Source: Bacillota bacterium (lineage in GTDB: Bacteria; Bacillota; Clostridia; Lachnospirales; Lachnospiraceae). Taken from it: a DNA stretch of 64,000 bases. Within the stretch, counting starts at the first letter, position 1. Each line of letters begins with the position of its first letter. A program made the position numbers and the translations under genes. Of this stretch, positions 20,024 through 29,398 are shown piece by piece. Below the pieces are notes generated by a model. The model was given only the letters and a program-made list of their open reading frames with translations, was not told the DNA's origin and searched no databases. The DNA is taken from the NCBI GenBank assembly GCA_023395555.1, contig JAEWYQ010000032.1:1-64000 (forward strand). Reading direction: 5' to 3'.

Positions 20024-20030
20024 TTGTCAA
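20002..20030 (-). promoter_or_regulatory. Sigma-A promoter of the gntR locus
   Basis: On the minus strand: TTGACA (20025-20030), 17-base spacer, TATATT (20002-20007). The palindromic operator overlaps the spacer and -10, so repressor binding would block RNA polymerase. Confidence 0.85.
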
Positions 20031-20046
20031 GGCTTTTATTTTATAA

Positions 20047-22296
20047 TTAATTTAATACGGCTTTTTGTCCCTTGTCTCCCCGTTTTCTCATCCGCACCTT
20101 CTTTGCGTTCAGAACCTTATCGTTATACTGGAAGCTTTCTGCGTTCTGGTTTAAAGCGGTGGCATAACATATAAAATCATTTTTCTCAAGGGAGATTGCT
20201 TTAACGCCCCGGCTGGTTTTCTTTAATTCGCTGACCTCGGAGAGGGGGAAGCCCAGGGAAAGCCCTTTGTCTGTGAGAAGGATTACCTTCTGACTGCCTT
20301 CCAGAATTTCATGGGCGGATAAAAGGCTGATGGCTACAACCTCATCCTGCTCCTCCAGCTTGGTAGAAGCGATCTGCGAACGGTTGGTTTCAAATTCCAC
20401 ACCGGATACCTGCTTGATATATCCGGACCGGGTGGTAAACAAAAGCTGGGATTCAAACAGCTGCTCAAAGGAGGCATATAGGATGACATTTTCCTTGTTC
20501 AGCTTACACAGGGTGTGAATTAGAACACCCTTATCCTTCAGCTTGCACCTTGGAATGGCCTCTGCCTTCACCTGGTACATATTCCCCTCGGCTGTGAACA
20601 CACAGAGGCGGTCCGTGTTCTTCATCATAATAATATGGGGGAATTCCTTCAGGCTATCCTCCGCCGCTCTGGAATAGCTGGTCGTGTCAATTGATTTGCA
20701 ATAGCCGAAGCGGTCAATTAACACATAGATATCCTCGATCTTAACCTCCTCCACATAGTCGGCGAGGGCGGCATTGGCAAGCATGGTTTTCCGGGGCCGG
20801 TGGAACAGCTTCTTATACTCTTTCAGACGATTCTTAATCACTTTATACAGCTCTCGGGTATCCGCCAGTATCTTGCGGTACTCCTCAATGGAACTGCCGA
20901 GAGAATCGTTTTCCTCATGAAGCTTCAGAATCTCCAGTCCGATTAATTTACTGAGCTGCATGGAGAGGATGGCATCTGCCTGGCGCTCTGTGAAATCAAG
21001 TCGGGAGGCTTCTTTCCGGGAGTCATCGGTTTTGAATTTGATGCCCTCGGTGTTTCCCTCCATGAGACAGGTTCTGGCCTGTTTGATGGAAGAGCTCCCT
21101 CTTAAAATCTCTATGATCAGATCAATAATGTCCGTAGCCTTAATCAGACCGCCCACGATCTCAAGGCGTTTTAAGGCCTTGTCCAGGAGGTATTCATATT
21201 CCTTGGTATACAGGGAGACCTGAAAATCTACGAATTCGGCAATCAGGCTTTTTAGGTTGAATATGATGGGCTGCTGGTCCTTTACCGCAAGAAGATTGAC
21301 GGAATAGGTACCCTCCATGGAGGTTTTTTTATAAAGGCCGTTCAGAAGGTTATTAAGATCCCGATCCTTCTTCACCTCGATGACGATCCGGATTCCCTCT
21401 TTGGAGGACTCGTCCCGTACATCATAGATTTCTTCAAATACCTTGTCCTTAATTAAGGTGGCCAGCTCCTCCACCAGCTTGGTTTTGTTTCCTGTAATGG
21501 TGTAGGGAATCTCGGTAATAATAATATTCTTGCGTCCGTTCTCCCCGTTTTCAATCTCTACCTTGGAACGGATCCGGATTCTGCCTTCGCCGGTCTCATA
21601 AAGGGCAAGGAGATCATTCTGGTTGGTGATGATGCCGCCGGTGGGAAAGTCGGGGGCCGGGATATGATCCATCAGCTTCTGCACCGTGATGTTCGGATTG
21701 TCCATATAGGATATAACGCCGTCAATGACTTCATCCGGGTTATGGGGAGGAATGTTGGTAGCCATGCCGACAGCAATGCCTGTGGTTCCGTTGATCAAAA
21801 GATTTGGAACCATGGCGGGGAGAACCGTGGGTTCTTTCTCACTGTCGTCAAAATTAGGAACGAAGTCGATCAGCCCCTTTTCCAGGTGATCCAGCAGGGC
21901 CATGGAGCCGGGGGACAGTCTGGCCTCAGTATAACGCATGGCGGCGGCACCGTCTCCGTCGATGGAACCGAAGTTCCCGTGCCCATCCACCAGAGGAAGC
22001 ATCATCGAGAAGTCCTCGGACATATGTACCAGGGCATCATAAATGGAGCTGTCCCCATGGGGGTGGTATTTACCCATGGTATCACCGACGATACGGGCGC
22101 TCTTTCTGTGGGGCTTGGAAGGGTCCAGGCCCAGTTCTATCATAGAATAGAGAATTCGTCTTTGCACCGGCTTCAGGCCGTCGCGCACATCCGGCAGAGC
22201 CCGGGCAATAATAACGCTCATGGCATAATCACGGAAGCTGTTTTTCATTTCCTCGGAAAAATCCATCTGTATAATTTGATCCATTGTATTCTTCAT
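20047..22296 (-). CDS. parC: DNA topoisomerase IV subunit A (GyrA/ParC family)
   Basis: The breakage-reunion subunit of a type IIA topoisomerase, 749 residues. The catalytic pair Arg121-Tyr122 sits in [10 protein letters not shown], and the quinolone-determining [13 protein letters not shown] keeps Ser83 and Asp87, the susceptible residues. The tower ([14 protein letters not shown]) and a beta-propeller C-terminal domain follow. The GyrA-box QRRGGKG is not seen, which favours ParC over a supercoiling GyrA. A second gyrAB pair near dnaA is expected elsewhere. Start ATG 22296 has GGAGG upstream. It lies 81 bases after parE and is co-directional with it. Confidence 0.88.
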   Translation of the reverse strand: MKNTMDQIIQMDFSEEMKNSFRDYAMSVIIARALPDVRDGLKPVQRRILYSMIELGLDPSKPHRKSARIVGDTMGKYHPHGDSSIYDALVHMSEDFSMMLPLVDGHGNFGSIDGDGAAAMRYTEARLSPGSMALLDHLEKGLIDFVPNFDDSEKEPTVLPAMVPNLLINGTTGIAVGMATNIPPHNPDEVIDGVISYMDNPNITVQKLMDHIPAPDFPTGGIITNQNDLLALYETGEGRIRIRSKVEIENGENGRKNIIITEIPYTITGNKTKLVEELATLIKDKVFEEIYDVRDESSKEGIRIVIEVKKDRDLNNLLNGLYKKTSMEGTYSVNLLAVKDQQPIIFNLKSLIAEFVDFQVSLYTKEYEYLLDKALKRLEIVGGLIKATDIIDLIIEILRGSSSIKQARTCLMEGNTEGIKFKTDDSRKEASRLDFTERQADAILSMQLSKLIGLEILKLHEENDSLGSSIEEYRKILADTRELYKVIKNRLKEYKKLFHRPRKTMLANAALADYVEEVKIEDIYVLIDRFGYCKSIDTTSYSRAAEDSLKEFPHIIMMKNTDRLCVFTAEGNMYQVKAEAIPRCKLKDKGVLIHTLCKLNKENVILYASFEQLFESQLLFTTRSGYIKQVSGVEFETNRSQIASTKLEEQDEVVAISLLSAHEILEGSQKVILLTDKGLSLGFPLSEVSELKKTSRGVKAISLEKNDFICYATALNQNAESFQYNDKVLNAKKVRMRKRGDKGQKAVLN

Positions 22297-22377
22297 AAAA
22301 AACCTCCATTCTGCCGCAATCTGCGAATTTGGGCGGCAGCACTAATTTGCCGTGTGAAACTTTTCACACTACCTCCT

Positions 22378-24309
22378 TTAAACATCCAGCTTGGCATACT
22401 TTGCCTCTTCCATAATAAAGGTTCGGCGCGGCGGCACATTGCTGCTCATGAGCAGGGTAGTGATCTCATCCGCTTCTACGGTATCGCTGATGGAGATCTG
22501 GGCCAGGGTCCGGGTCTCCGGGTTCAGGGTGGTCTCCCACAGCTGGTGGGCGTCCATTTCTCCCAGACCTTTGTATCGTTGAAGGCCGGCAATTTTATGC
22601 CCCCCCTGCTTACGGAATTTCTCCAGTTCAAAATCGTTGAACAGATACTCGGAGCGTTTGGTTTTCTTTCCTCTTACCGTGGTCTCATAATCCACCTTAT
22701 AGAGCGGCGGGAGACCCCGATAAACCTTTCCTTCCAGGATAAGCTCCGGCATAAAGCGATAGAAAAAGGTCAGCAAAAGAGTACTGATGTGGGCACCATC
22801 CACATCGGCATCGGTCAGAATGATGATCTTGTCATAGCGAAGCCTGGAGAGATCGAACTCGTCTCCGATTCCGCAGCCGAAGGTGGCAATCATGGATTTG
22901 ATCTCATTGTTTACTAATATTTTCTCAAGGGTGGCTTTTTCCACATTCAGGATCTTTCCCCGCAGAGGGAGGACAGCCTGGGTCCTGCGGTTCCTGGCGG
23001 TCTTCACCGTACCGCCGGCAGAATCACCCTCCACAATATATAGCTCGCATTCCTCCGGCTTTTTAGAAGAACAGGAGGCCAGCTTGCTCCGGGTATCCAC
23101 ATCGTTTAACTGCTTTAAGACGGCAACTCTCGCCTTGTCACTGGCCCGCCTTGCATTGAAGGATTTCAAAGAGTTCTCCAGAATGCTGCGAAGCACCTCC
23201 ACGTGCTTGTCAAACCAGCGCTGCGCTTCGGAGGAGAAGACATCCTCCACCGCGCCCTTGGCATCCGTGTTGCCCAGCTTTGTCTTGGTCTGTCCCTCAA
23301 ACTGGGGGTCCGGGTGCTTGATGGAGACAATTGCTACCAGGCCGTTGCGGATATCCTTGCCGTCAAAGTTCTCGTCCTTTTCCTTCAAGATGTTCAACTC
23401 TCTTGCGTATTGATTCATAACCCGTGTCAGGCCGCTCTTAAAGCCGGTGACCAGTGTGCCCCCGTCAACAACGTTGATGCGGTTGCAGTAGGCGTTGATC
23501 TGCTCCGAGAAGCTGTCCGTATACTGGAGAGCAATCTCCACCTCAATCTCCCCGCTCCTTCCCTCCAGGTAAATGGGCTCCTCGTGGAGGGGAGTCATTT
23601 CTCTGGTAAGATAGGAGACAAAGCTTTTAATACCGAACTCCTCCTGATAGGTCTTGGTCACACCGTTGATCTGGTCTGTGAACTGTATGATCAGATTTTT
23701 ATTCAAATAGGCGATTTCCTTCAGCTTCTTCTGGATAATATCCGCCTTGAATTCTACAGCTTCAAATATGGTATCGTCGGGATAGAAGGTAACCTTTGTA
23801 CCGGTATCCGACTTATTGCATTTGCCGATTACAGGCAGAAGGCCGTTCTCCAGCTCCGTCACCGGGTGGCCGCCGTTCCCATATTCATCCCGGTAGATCT
23901 TGCCATCCCGCCGGACTTCGATGATCATCCTTTTGGAGAGGGCATTGACTACGGAGGCTCCCACGCCGTGAAGACCGCCGGAGACCTTATAGACGGAGCT
24001 GCCGAACTTGCCGCCGGCATGAAGAATCGTATAAACTACCCGAACTGTGGGGATATGCTTCGTCGGATGGATATCCACCGGAATTCCCCGCCCGTTGTCA
24101 CATATTTCAATTCCGCCGTCCTTTAATAAAGTAACGCTGATTTTGGTACAAAAGCCGGCCAGACTCTCATCAATACCATTATCTATGATCTCCCAGATTA
24201 AATGATGCAAACCTCTGGAGCCGGTGCTTCCGATGTACATACCCGGCCGCTTGCGGACTGCTTCCAGCCCTTCCAAAACAACGATTTGACTGCCGCTATA
24301 TTGTTCCAT
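22378..24309 (-). CDS. parE: DNA topoisomerase IV subunit B (GyrB/ParE family)
   Basis: The ATPase subunit partnering the gene downstream, about 643 residues. The GHKL ATPase has Glu40 and Asn44 in WEIIDNGIDES, DNGRGIPVDIH and the GGLHGVGASVVNAL lid. The TOPRIM domain shows EGDSAGG and DADVDGAHI, and the C-terminal HKIAGLQRYKGLGEM block is typical. The frame is open upstream to 24432, but the extension is a tandem-repeat artefact (CRKNEACRKNEACR); ATG 24309 with AAGGGG upstream gives the family start MEQYSGSQIVVLEGLEAVRKRPGMYIGS. ParE versus GyrB is decided only by pairing with a GyrA-box-less A subunit. Confidence 0.88.
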   Translation of the reverse strand: MEQYSGSQIVVLEGLEAVRKRPGMYIGSTGSRGLHHLIWEIIDNGIDESLAGFCTKISVTLLKDGGIEICDNGRGIPVDIHPTKHIPTVRVVYTILHAGGKFGSSVYKVSGGLHGVGASVVNALSKRMIIEVRRDGKIYRDEYGNGGHPVTELENGLLPVIGKCNKSDTGTKVTFYPDDTIFEAVEFKADIIQKKLKEIAYLNKNLIIQFTDQINGVTKTYQEEFGIKSFVSYLTREMTPLHEEPIYLEGRSGEIEVEIALQYTDSFSEQINAYCNRINVVDGGTLVTGFKSGLTRVMNQYARELNILKEKDENFDGKDIRNGLVAIVSIKHPDPQFEGQTKTKLGNTDAKGAVEDVFSSEAQRWFDKHVEVLRSILENSLKSFNARRASDKARVAVLKQLNDVDTRSKLASCSSKKPEECELYIVEGDSAGGTVKTARNRRTQAVLPLRGKILNVEKATLEKILVNNEIKSMIATFGCGIGDEFDLSRLRYDKIIILTDADVDGAHISTLLLTFFYRFMPELILEGKVYRGLPPLYKVDYETTVRGKKTKRSEYLFNDFELEKFRKQGGHKIAGLQRYKGLGEMDAHQLWETTLNPETRTLAQISISDTVEADEITTLLMSSNVPPRRTFIMEEAKYAKLDV

Positions 24310-24370
24310 GGTTAAAATACCCCTTCTTGTTTGTTTTTGATACAGCAGAGTTTTTGTGAGCCTTGCTCTC

Positions 24371-24406
24371 CGGCATGCTTCGTTCTTCCGGCATGCTTCG
24401 TTCTTA
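24371..24406. repeat. Two-copy 18-bp tandem repeat upstream of parE
   Basis: Unit CGGCATGCTTCGTTCTTC followed by a copy differing in the last base, with part of a third (ACAGCATAC) behind. It lies in the 5' region of parE. Confidence 0.85.
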
Positions 24407-24430
24407 CAGCATACTCTGCTTCCCGTGGAC

Positions 24431-24436
24431 ATTGTA
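24431..24436 (-). promoter_or_regulatory. Extended -10 element upstream of parE
   Basis: On the minus strand TGATACAAT, a TG-extended -10 about 120 bases upstream of parE. A good -35 is not visible. Confidence 0.4.
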
Positions 24437-24838
24437 TCACAGTTAAATTGAATTTTCCAGAATTTTTAGAAGCCTGGCCATTCATACCTGGTCCCCGGCA
24501 TACTGTTGTGCGGCTGATGGAAGGCAGTTATAGTGCAAGAAGAGCATATGAATGCTTCAGATACTAAAAAGGTCCCAGACGGGCCTGGCAGGAGACCTAA
24601 GGGGCAGAAACAGGCGGCGTGGTATTAAGCTTTGTTATAATCACCCATAAAGAAGGGAATATTTCGTGATTATGTCTATGAGAAGTTTCTGGAATTATGG
24701 ATCCCTCTGTGCTAAAATAAAAACAAGATACATCCTTTCTATCTTTGAAATTCTTTCCTGCTAATAATTTCACGGCAGAACAATCCATTTATAATCAAAA
24801 AATCGAATGAAATACAGCAGAATGGTCTTTTGTCCGTA
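24437..24838. other. Intergenic region between parE and the Rpn gene
   Basis: About 400 bases with no supported gene. A 26-codon frame (24548-24628, ending GRRPKGQKQAAWY) has no ribosome binding site and could be a relic of a basic DNA-binding tail; I do not annotate it. The rest is AT-rich with no RNA signature that I recognise. Confidence 0.6.
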
Positions 24839-24867
24839 TTGCATCCGTTTCAGGTATTTGCTATACT
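24839..24867 (+). promoter_or_regulatory. Sigma-A promoter of the Rpn nuclease gene
   Basis: TTGCAT (24839-24844), 17-base spacer, TATACT (24862-24867), about 75 bases upstream of the gene. Confidence 0.75.
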
Positions 24868-24942
24868 TTATTTCAGAAGTGTAACAATGAAGCAATGGCT
24901 GTAATACCGCAGAATCCTTCTATTACAAAGGGGACAGGTATT

Positions 24943-25950
24943 ATGAAGTATGAAGAAGCAGTAATTGGAAGTTGTACAATCCGAAATGACAGCGCTCTGA
25001 TGCATTATAATTATAGCATCCGGATGAATGGAAACATGCTGAGGGAAGAAAGCATTGGGTATCGTCTGAATCCCCTTAATGATTATCTCTTTAAGCAATA
25101 CATGGGTACAGAAGAGTGCAAGACCTGCCTGCTTTCGTTCCTGCGGGCCGTGCTGGAGGAAGAGATTGAGGATGCAGAGATAATAGAAAATCTGGAGCTG
25201 CCCAAAGAAAACCCGGACGGGAAGTTCTCCAGGCTGGATATAAGAGCGAAGCTGCCGGACGGAACACAGATCAATATTGAGGTTCAGCTATTAGATGAAC
25301 ACAATATGGTCAAACGAAGCCAGTACTATAACGGAAGGCTGTATGTATCCGGAATAACGAAAGGTGAGGATTATAGCAAGCTGGGCAGGGTGATATCCAT
25401 TAATATTATGAACTTCAATTACCTGGATTGCCCCGAATTCCATACCAGTTCCCGCTTTCGGCTGGACCAGCACCCGGAGAAGATTCTCAGCAATGATCAG
25501 GAGCTTCATTTCTTAGAGCTTAAGAAGTTTCACCAGAATACAGACTATGACATCAACAATCCGCTGCATCGTTGGTTGATGTTTTTTAACCGGAACCTTA
25601 GTGATGATCAATTGAAGGAGTTGATTCAAATGGATGGAGCAATCAGGCTGGCAGAAGAGAAGAGCCGGCAGGTAGCAGCCAGTGAGAAGGAGATGCGCCT
25701 GTATGAAGCCATGGAGGATGCCAGGAGAAACAGGATAAGCGCGCAGAACTATTTTGAGGCAATTGGAGAGCAGAGAGGAGAGCAGAGAGGAGAAAAGAGA
25801 GGCATAAAAATAGGAGCTAGAATAGAAGCGGCTAAGTTTGCACAATTAGTCAAATGTCTTCTGGCAGATAGCAGAATGGAAGAACTGGAACGGATTACGG
25901 AAGATGAGGAGCTTCGTGAGCAGTTGTACAAAGAGTACGAAATATCATAG
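24943..25950 (+). CDS. Rpn-family recombination-promoting nuclease
   Basis: A 335-residue PD-(D/E)xK superfamily protein of the Rpn (YhgA-like, once called transposase_31) type. The core LNPLNDYLFKQYMGTEECKTCLLSFLRAVLEE is followed by the catalytic block RLDIRAKLPDGTQINIEVQL, with Asp, Glu and Gln in the expected places. Rpn proteins are DNA endonucleases that stimulate recA-independent recombination and are often found in expanded families. The C-terminus carries the repeat GEQRGEQRGEKRGIKIG, common in this family and prone to length variation. The start is uncertain: ATG 24943 has AAAGGGG upstream, ATG 25024 is an alternative. Gene 24 bases downstream is a nucleoside hydrolase. Confidence 0.88.
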   Translation: MKYEEAVIGSCTIRNDSALMHYNYSIRMNGNMLREESIGYRLNPLNDYLFKQYMGTEECKTCLLSFLRAVLEEEIEDAEIIENLELPKENPDGKFSRLDIRAKLPDGTQINIEVQLLDEHNMVKRSQYYNGRLYVSGITKGEDYSKLGRVISINIMNFNYLDCPEFHTSSRFRLDQHPEKILSNDQELHFLELKKFHQNTDYDINNPLHRWLMFFNRNLSDDQLKELIQMDGAIRLAEEKSRQVAASEKEMRLYEAMEDARRNRISAQNYFEAIGEQRGEQRGEKRGIKIGARIEAAKFAQLVKCLLADSRMEELERITEDEELREQLYKEYEIS

Positions 25951-25974
25951 CAGGATTTATTAGGAGGAAAGAAT

Positions 25975-26910
25975 ATGATTTATCAGGATTATAAGTTTAC
26001 AGTACCAGAGGAAAAGATGATTCGCCTGATCACCAATACCGATGCGAAGAATGAAGGGGATGATCAATTTGCCATAGTACATGCCCTGCTTTCTCCCAAG
26101 TTTGACCATGTGGGGATGATTGCCGCCCATTACGGTATCGGAAGAGATAAGGACAGCATGGAGAAAAGCTACGAGGAAATACAGCTTATTCTGGGGAAGA
26201 TGGGAATGAAGGATCAGGTGCCGGTTTATAAGGGAGCTTCGGTACCCATGGAAGACAGGACTACTCCGGTTGTTTCCGAAGGTGCCCGCCTGATTATTGA
26301 GGAGGCCATGAAGGAGGATGACAGACCGCTTTACGTGATCTTTCTGGGCCCGCTGACCGATATGGCCAGCGCCTATTTAATGAAGCCGGAGATTGCAGGA
26401 AGACTGACTGTGATCTGGATCGGAGGGGGCCGGTATCCTGCAGGCGGGCCGGAGTTCAATCTGGGCAACGATATTCATGCCGCCAATGTGGTGTTTTCCT
26501 CCCCCATTCCGGTATGGCAGGTTCCTAAAAATGTATATGAGATGATTCCCGTGAGTATGGCGGAGCTGGAGTACAGGGTGGAACCCTGCGGAGAGATCGG
26601 CAAATATCTTTTTGACCAGCTGGCGGAACATAGTCTGGAGCCAATTCCGAGGAAGAGTGCATTTCGCACGGGAGAGGTCTGGGTACTGGGAGACAATCCG
26701 GCGGTAGGATTATTGCTGTATGAGCACAGATTTTGCTTTGACTGGGTGGAAGCGCCGTTGATCGGAAGCAGTTCGGAGTATATTCATACCGGATTAAACA
26801 GGCCGATCCGGGTATATAACAGTATGGATCCGAGATTAATTATGGAGGATTTTTATAGCAAATTAGCCTTATTTCATAAAAAACATCCCGGGACTCCATT
26901 GGTGATGTAG
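25975..26910 (+). CDS. Nucleoside hydrolase family protein
   Basis: The 311-residue protein belongs to the inosine-uridine-preferring nucleoside hydrolase family, which cleaves nucleosides to base and ribose. The calcium-binding signature is altered: NTDAKNEGDDQFAIVHALLS instead of the usual DxDxGxDD, keeping the distal Asp pair. Other blocks are LGPLTDMASAYLMKPEIAGRLTVIWIGGG, GGPEFNLGNDIHAANVVF and the late DNPAVGLLL. The first aspartate of the cluster is an asparagine, so activity and specificity need care. AGGAGG precedes ATG 25975. The last codon leads to a short AT-rich spacer. Confidence 0.9.
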   Translation: MIYQDYKFTVPEEKMIRLITNTDAKNEGDDQFAIVHALLSPKFDHVGMIAAHYGIGRDKDSMEKSYEEIQLILGKMGMKDQVPVYKGASVPMEDRTTPVVSEGARLIIEEAMKEDDRPLYVIFLGPLTDMASAYLMKPEIAGRLTVIWIGGGRYPAGGPEFNLGNDIHAANVVFSSPIPVWQVPKNVYEMIPVSMAELEYRVEPCGEIGKYLFDQLAEHSLEPIPRKSAFRTGEVWVLGDNPAVGLLLYEHRFCFDWVEAPLIGSSSEYIHTGLNRPIRVYNSMDPRLIMEDFYSKLALFHKKHPGTPLVM

Positions 26911-26973
26911 ATACATTTCGAAAGCTTGATCTGAATAAAACGGCAGGAAAGATTGGCGAATTAAAAAAAATGA

Positions 26974-27001
26974 TTGAAAAAAACGTAGAATGATGTATAA
27001 T
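26974..27001 (+). promoter_or_regulatory. Sigma-A promoter of the PHP-lysA unit
   Basis: TTGAAA (26974-26979), 16-base spacer, TATAAT (26996-27001). Start of transcription would be near 27008. Confidence 0.85.
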
Positions 27002-27026
27002 AGGAATAATTATTATATAACATTAC

Positions 27027-27054
27027 CCCCCCGTCGAAGTTATGTGACGGGGGG
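27027..27054 (+). other. GC-rich 5' leader hairpin
   Basis: CCCCCCGTC and GACGGGGGG flank a 10-base loop, in an otherwise AT-rich leader about 20 bases after the predicted start. No T tract follows, so it is more likely an RNA-stability or regulatory stem than a terminator. Confidence 0.6.
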
Positions 27055-27155
27055 AATTTCTTCGATAGTCGAGAGTTGATTGAAATAGTAAAAATATCAC
27101 ATATTAATACAGTGGTATAAATATGCATTTATCTATTAGAAAGCCGAGGATGTTT

Positions 27156-27845
27156 ATGAGCCTGTTTTTATATGAAACGCATTTGCACACCTCTGAGGCC
27201 AGTGCCTGCGCTATTTTTAGCGGCGCGCAGCAGGCGGAGTATTATAAGAAGGCCGGTTACAGCGGGATTGTTGTGACAGACCATTTTTTTAACGGCAACA
27301 GTTGTATACCCCGGGGGCTGCCTTGGGAAGAGCGGGTGGACCGGTTCTGCCGGGGATATGAGGAGGCGAAAAAGGTTGGAGACCGGATCGGTTTATCCGT
27401 ATTCTTAGGCTGGGAAGCTAATTTCGGGGGGACAGAATTTCTTATCTATGGGCTGGATAGGGAATGGCTGGTCAGCCATCCGGATATATTATCCTGGTCG
27501 GTAGAGCAGCAATATAAGCAGGTACATGAAGCAGGCGGATATATTGTTCATGCCCATCCCTTCCGCCAGAGGGATTATATTAAGAAAATACGTCTGTATC
27601 CGGATTGTGTGGACGCGGTGGAAGGAATCAATGTGGGGAACCGCAATGATGGGTTTGACCGGAAGGCAACTGACTATGCCGGGAAACATAAGCTTCCGGT
27701 TACGGGAGGAACAGATGCCCATGGAATGGAAACCCTCCGCAGCGGGATTGCTTTTCGGAGGAAGGCGGAGAATATCAGGGATTTTATTGATATGATTAAG
27801 GAAGGTAAACATGAGTTGATTCAACCTCATACCCCAGGTGTGTAA
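27156..27845 (+). CDS. PHP-domain phosphoesterase-like protein
   Basis: The ~229-residue protein has the PHP (polymerase and histidinol phosphatase) fold. Metal motifs are ETHLHTSEAS near the N-terminus, VVTDHFF, FLGWEANFG, IVHAHPFRQRDYI and GGTDAHGMETLRSGIAF. Family members hydrolyse phosphoesters of nucleotides, histidinol phosphate or sugars; the substrate here is unknown. The frame opens at 27123, but ATG 27156 has GAGG at suitable spacing and gives a start just before the first motif. The next gene, lysA, follows by 39 bases. Confidence 0.85.
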   Translation: MSLFLYETHLHTSEASACAIFSGAQQAEYYKKAGYSGIVVTDHFFNGNSCIPRGLPWEERVDRFCRGYEEAKKVGDRIGLSVFLGWEANFGGTEFLIYGLDREWLVSHPDILSWSVEQQYKQVHEAGGYIVHAHPFRQRDYIKKIRLYPDCVDAVEGINVGNRNDGFDRKATDYAGKHKLPVTGGTDAHGMETLRSGIAFRRKAENIRDFIDMIKEGKHELIQPHTPGV

Positions 27846-27884
27846 GAAACAAATAGTCCATGAAGACAGGAATAGGAGGTTTTT

Positions 27885-29144
27885 ATGAAGAAACCCTTTG
27901 TGAGTTTAGAACAGTTAAAGGAAATTACCAAAACATATCCAACCCCCTTTCATATTTATGATGAAAAGGGAATTCGGGAGAATGCCAGAAGGCTTTATCA
28001 GGCATTTGCCTGGAATAAAGGGTTTAAGGAGTATTTCGCCGTAAAGGCCACACCCAATCCCTATATTATCAAGATATTAAAAGAAGAGGGCTGCGGTGTG
28101 GACTGTTCCTCCCTGACTGAGCTGATGATAGCCGAGGCTCTTGATTTTGCGGGAGATGAGATTATGTTTTCCTCCAATGCCACACCGGCGGAGGAGTTTG
28201 TGAAAGCGGCGCAGCTGAAGGCAGTCATCAATCTGGATGATTATACGCATATTGATTTTCTGGAAAAAACGGTTGGGATACCGGAAACGATCTGCTGCAG
28301 ATATAATCCCGGAGGTGTGTTTGTCACCGCCAACGGAATTATGGATAATCCCGAAGAAGCCAAATACGGCTTTACCAAAGAACAGCTGATTGACGGTTTT
28401 CGCAGGCTGAAGGAGAAGGGTGTGAAGAATTTCGGAATTCATTCTTTTCTTGCCAGCAATACGGCGACAAGTGAATATTATCCGACCCTGGCGGGTATCT
28501 TATTTCAGCTGGCAGTGGAGCTGAAGGGGCTTACCGGTGCGGATATCAAATTTATCAATCTTTCCGGCGGAATTGGGATCCCGTATCAGCCCGATGCCAA
28601 AGCCAATGATATTATGGAGATCGGCGAAGGCGTCCGTAAGGTATTTGAGGAAATTCTGGTTCCCGCGGGAATGGGGGATGTGGCAATCTACACCGAGCTG
28701 GGCCGTTATATGCTGGCGCCCTATGGGCATCTGGTGGCAAAGGCGATTCATGAGAAGCATATTTATAAGGAATACATCGGCCTTGATGCCTGTGCGGTCA
28801 ATCTTATGCGCCCGGCAATGTATGGTGCATATCATCATATCACCGTGGCAGGGAAGGAGGATGCGCCTCATGACCATAAATATGATGTGACTGGCTCCCT
28901 CTGTGAGAATAACGATAAATTTGCTGTTGACCGTATGCTCCCCCGGATTGAGATCGGGGATTATATTGTAATCCATGATACGGGTGCCCACGGCTTTGCA
29001 ATGGGCTACAACTATAACGGAAAACTGAGATCGGCGGAGCTTCTGTTAAGGGAGGATAAATCGGTTCAATTGATCCGCAGAGCCGAGACACCGAAAGATT
29101 ATTTCGCAACTTTCGATTTTTGTGACCTACTTAATTATTCATAA
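27885..29144 (+). CDS. lysA: Diaminopimelate decarboxylase
   Basis: LysA is the last step of lysine biosynthesis, decarboxylating meso-diaminopimelate to L-lysine with PLP. The 419-residue protein has the PLP lysine at about residue 54 (YFAVKATPNPYI), GCGVDCSSLTEL, FSSNATPAEEF, the His in FGIHSFLASN, the glycine loop NLSGGIGIPYQP, TELGRYMLAPYGHLV (EPGR-like), and the C-terminal DTGAHGFAMGYNYNGKLRSAELL. Length is typical. A related carboxynorspermidine-type enzyme is possible but less likely. GGAGG precedes ATG 27885. Confidence 0.87.
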   Translation: MKKPFVSLEQLKEITKTYPTPFHIYDEKGIRENARRLYQAFAWNKGFKEYFAVKATPNPYIIKILKEEGCGVDCSSLTELMIAEALDFAGDEIMFSSNATPAEEFVKAAQLKAVINLDDYTHIDFLEKTVGIPETICCRYNPGGVFVTANGIMDNPEEAKYGFTKEQLIDGFRRLKEKGVKNFGIHSFLASNTATSEYYPTLAGILFQLAVELKGLTGADIKFINLSGGIGIPYQPDAKANDIMEIGEGVRKVFEEILVPAGMGDVAIYTELGRYMLAPYGHLVAKAIHEKHIYKEYIGLDACAVNLMRPAMYGAYHHITVAGKEDAPHDHKYDVTGSLCENNDKFAVDRMLPRIEIGDYIVIHDTGAHGFAMGYNYNGKLRSAELLLREDKSVQLIRRAETPKDYFATFDFCDLLNYS

Positions 29145-29214
29145 ATCAAAAGAATATTTTCACTATAGTGAAGATATGATATAAGGAAAGCGTAGGTAAG
29201 CAGTGTGAGAAAAG

Positions 29215-29284
29215 CATTCGCACGGCGGGAAGAACATTCGCATGGCGGGAAGAACACTCACACGGCGAGAAGAACATTCGCACC
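29215..29284. repeat. 20-bp tandem repeat, about 3.5 copies
   Basis: Units CATTCGCACGGCGGGAAGAA at 29215, 29235 and 29255, with small differences, and a partial copy from 29275. It lies in the region between lysA and the greA promoter. Confidence 0.9.
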
Positions 29285-29321
29285 AATAAAAGAAGTGAGA
29301 AAAGCGGTAAAAGTTACACGG

Positions 29322-29350
29322 TTGACAACGTACCGGTGATGGGATATAAT
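29322..29350 (+). promoter_or_regulatory. Consensus promoter of greA-lysS
   Basis: Perfect TTGACA (29322-29327), 17-base spacer, perfect TATAAT (29345-29350), about 50 bases before greA. Confidence 0.95.
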
Positions 29351-29398
29351 ACGTTGAATGTATGGTAGTATACAAGCAATATGGAGGAAGGGTGTTTT

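Noticed and set aside
21664..22917. A 417-codon plus-strand frame over parC and parE
   Set aside because: It spans two well-supported minus-strand genes and reads as shadow sequence.
20047..24309. Calling the topoisomerase pair gyrA and gyrB
   Set aside because: The A subunit lacks a recognisable GyrA-box, and a separate gyrase locus is expected near dnaA, so topoisomerase IV is preferred.
24331..24567. A 78-codon plus-strand frame upstream of parE
   Set aside because: It consists largely of the 18-bp tandem repeat and has no ribosome binding site.
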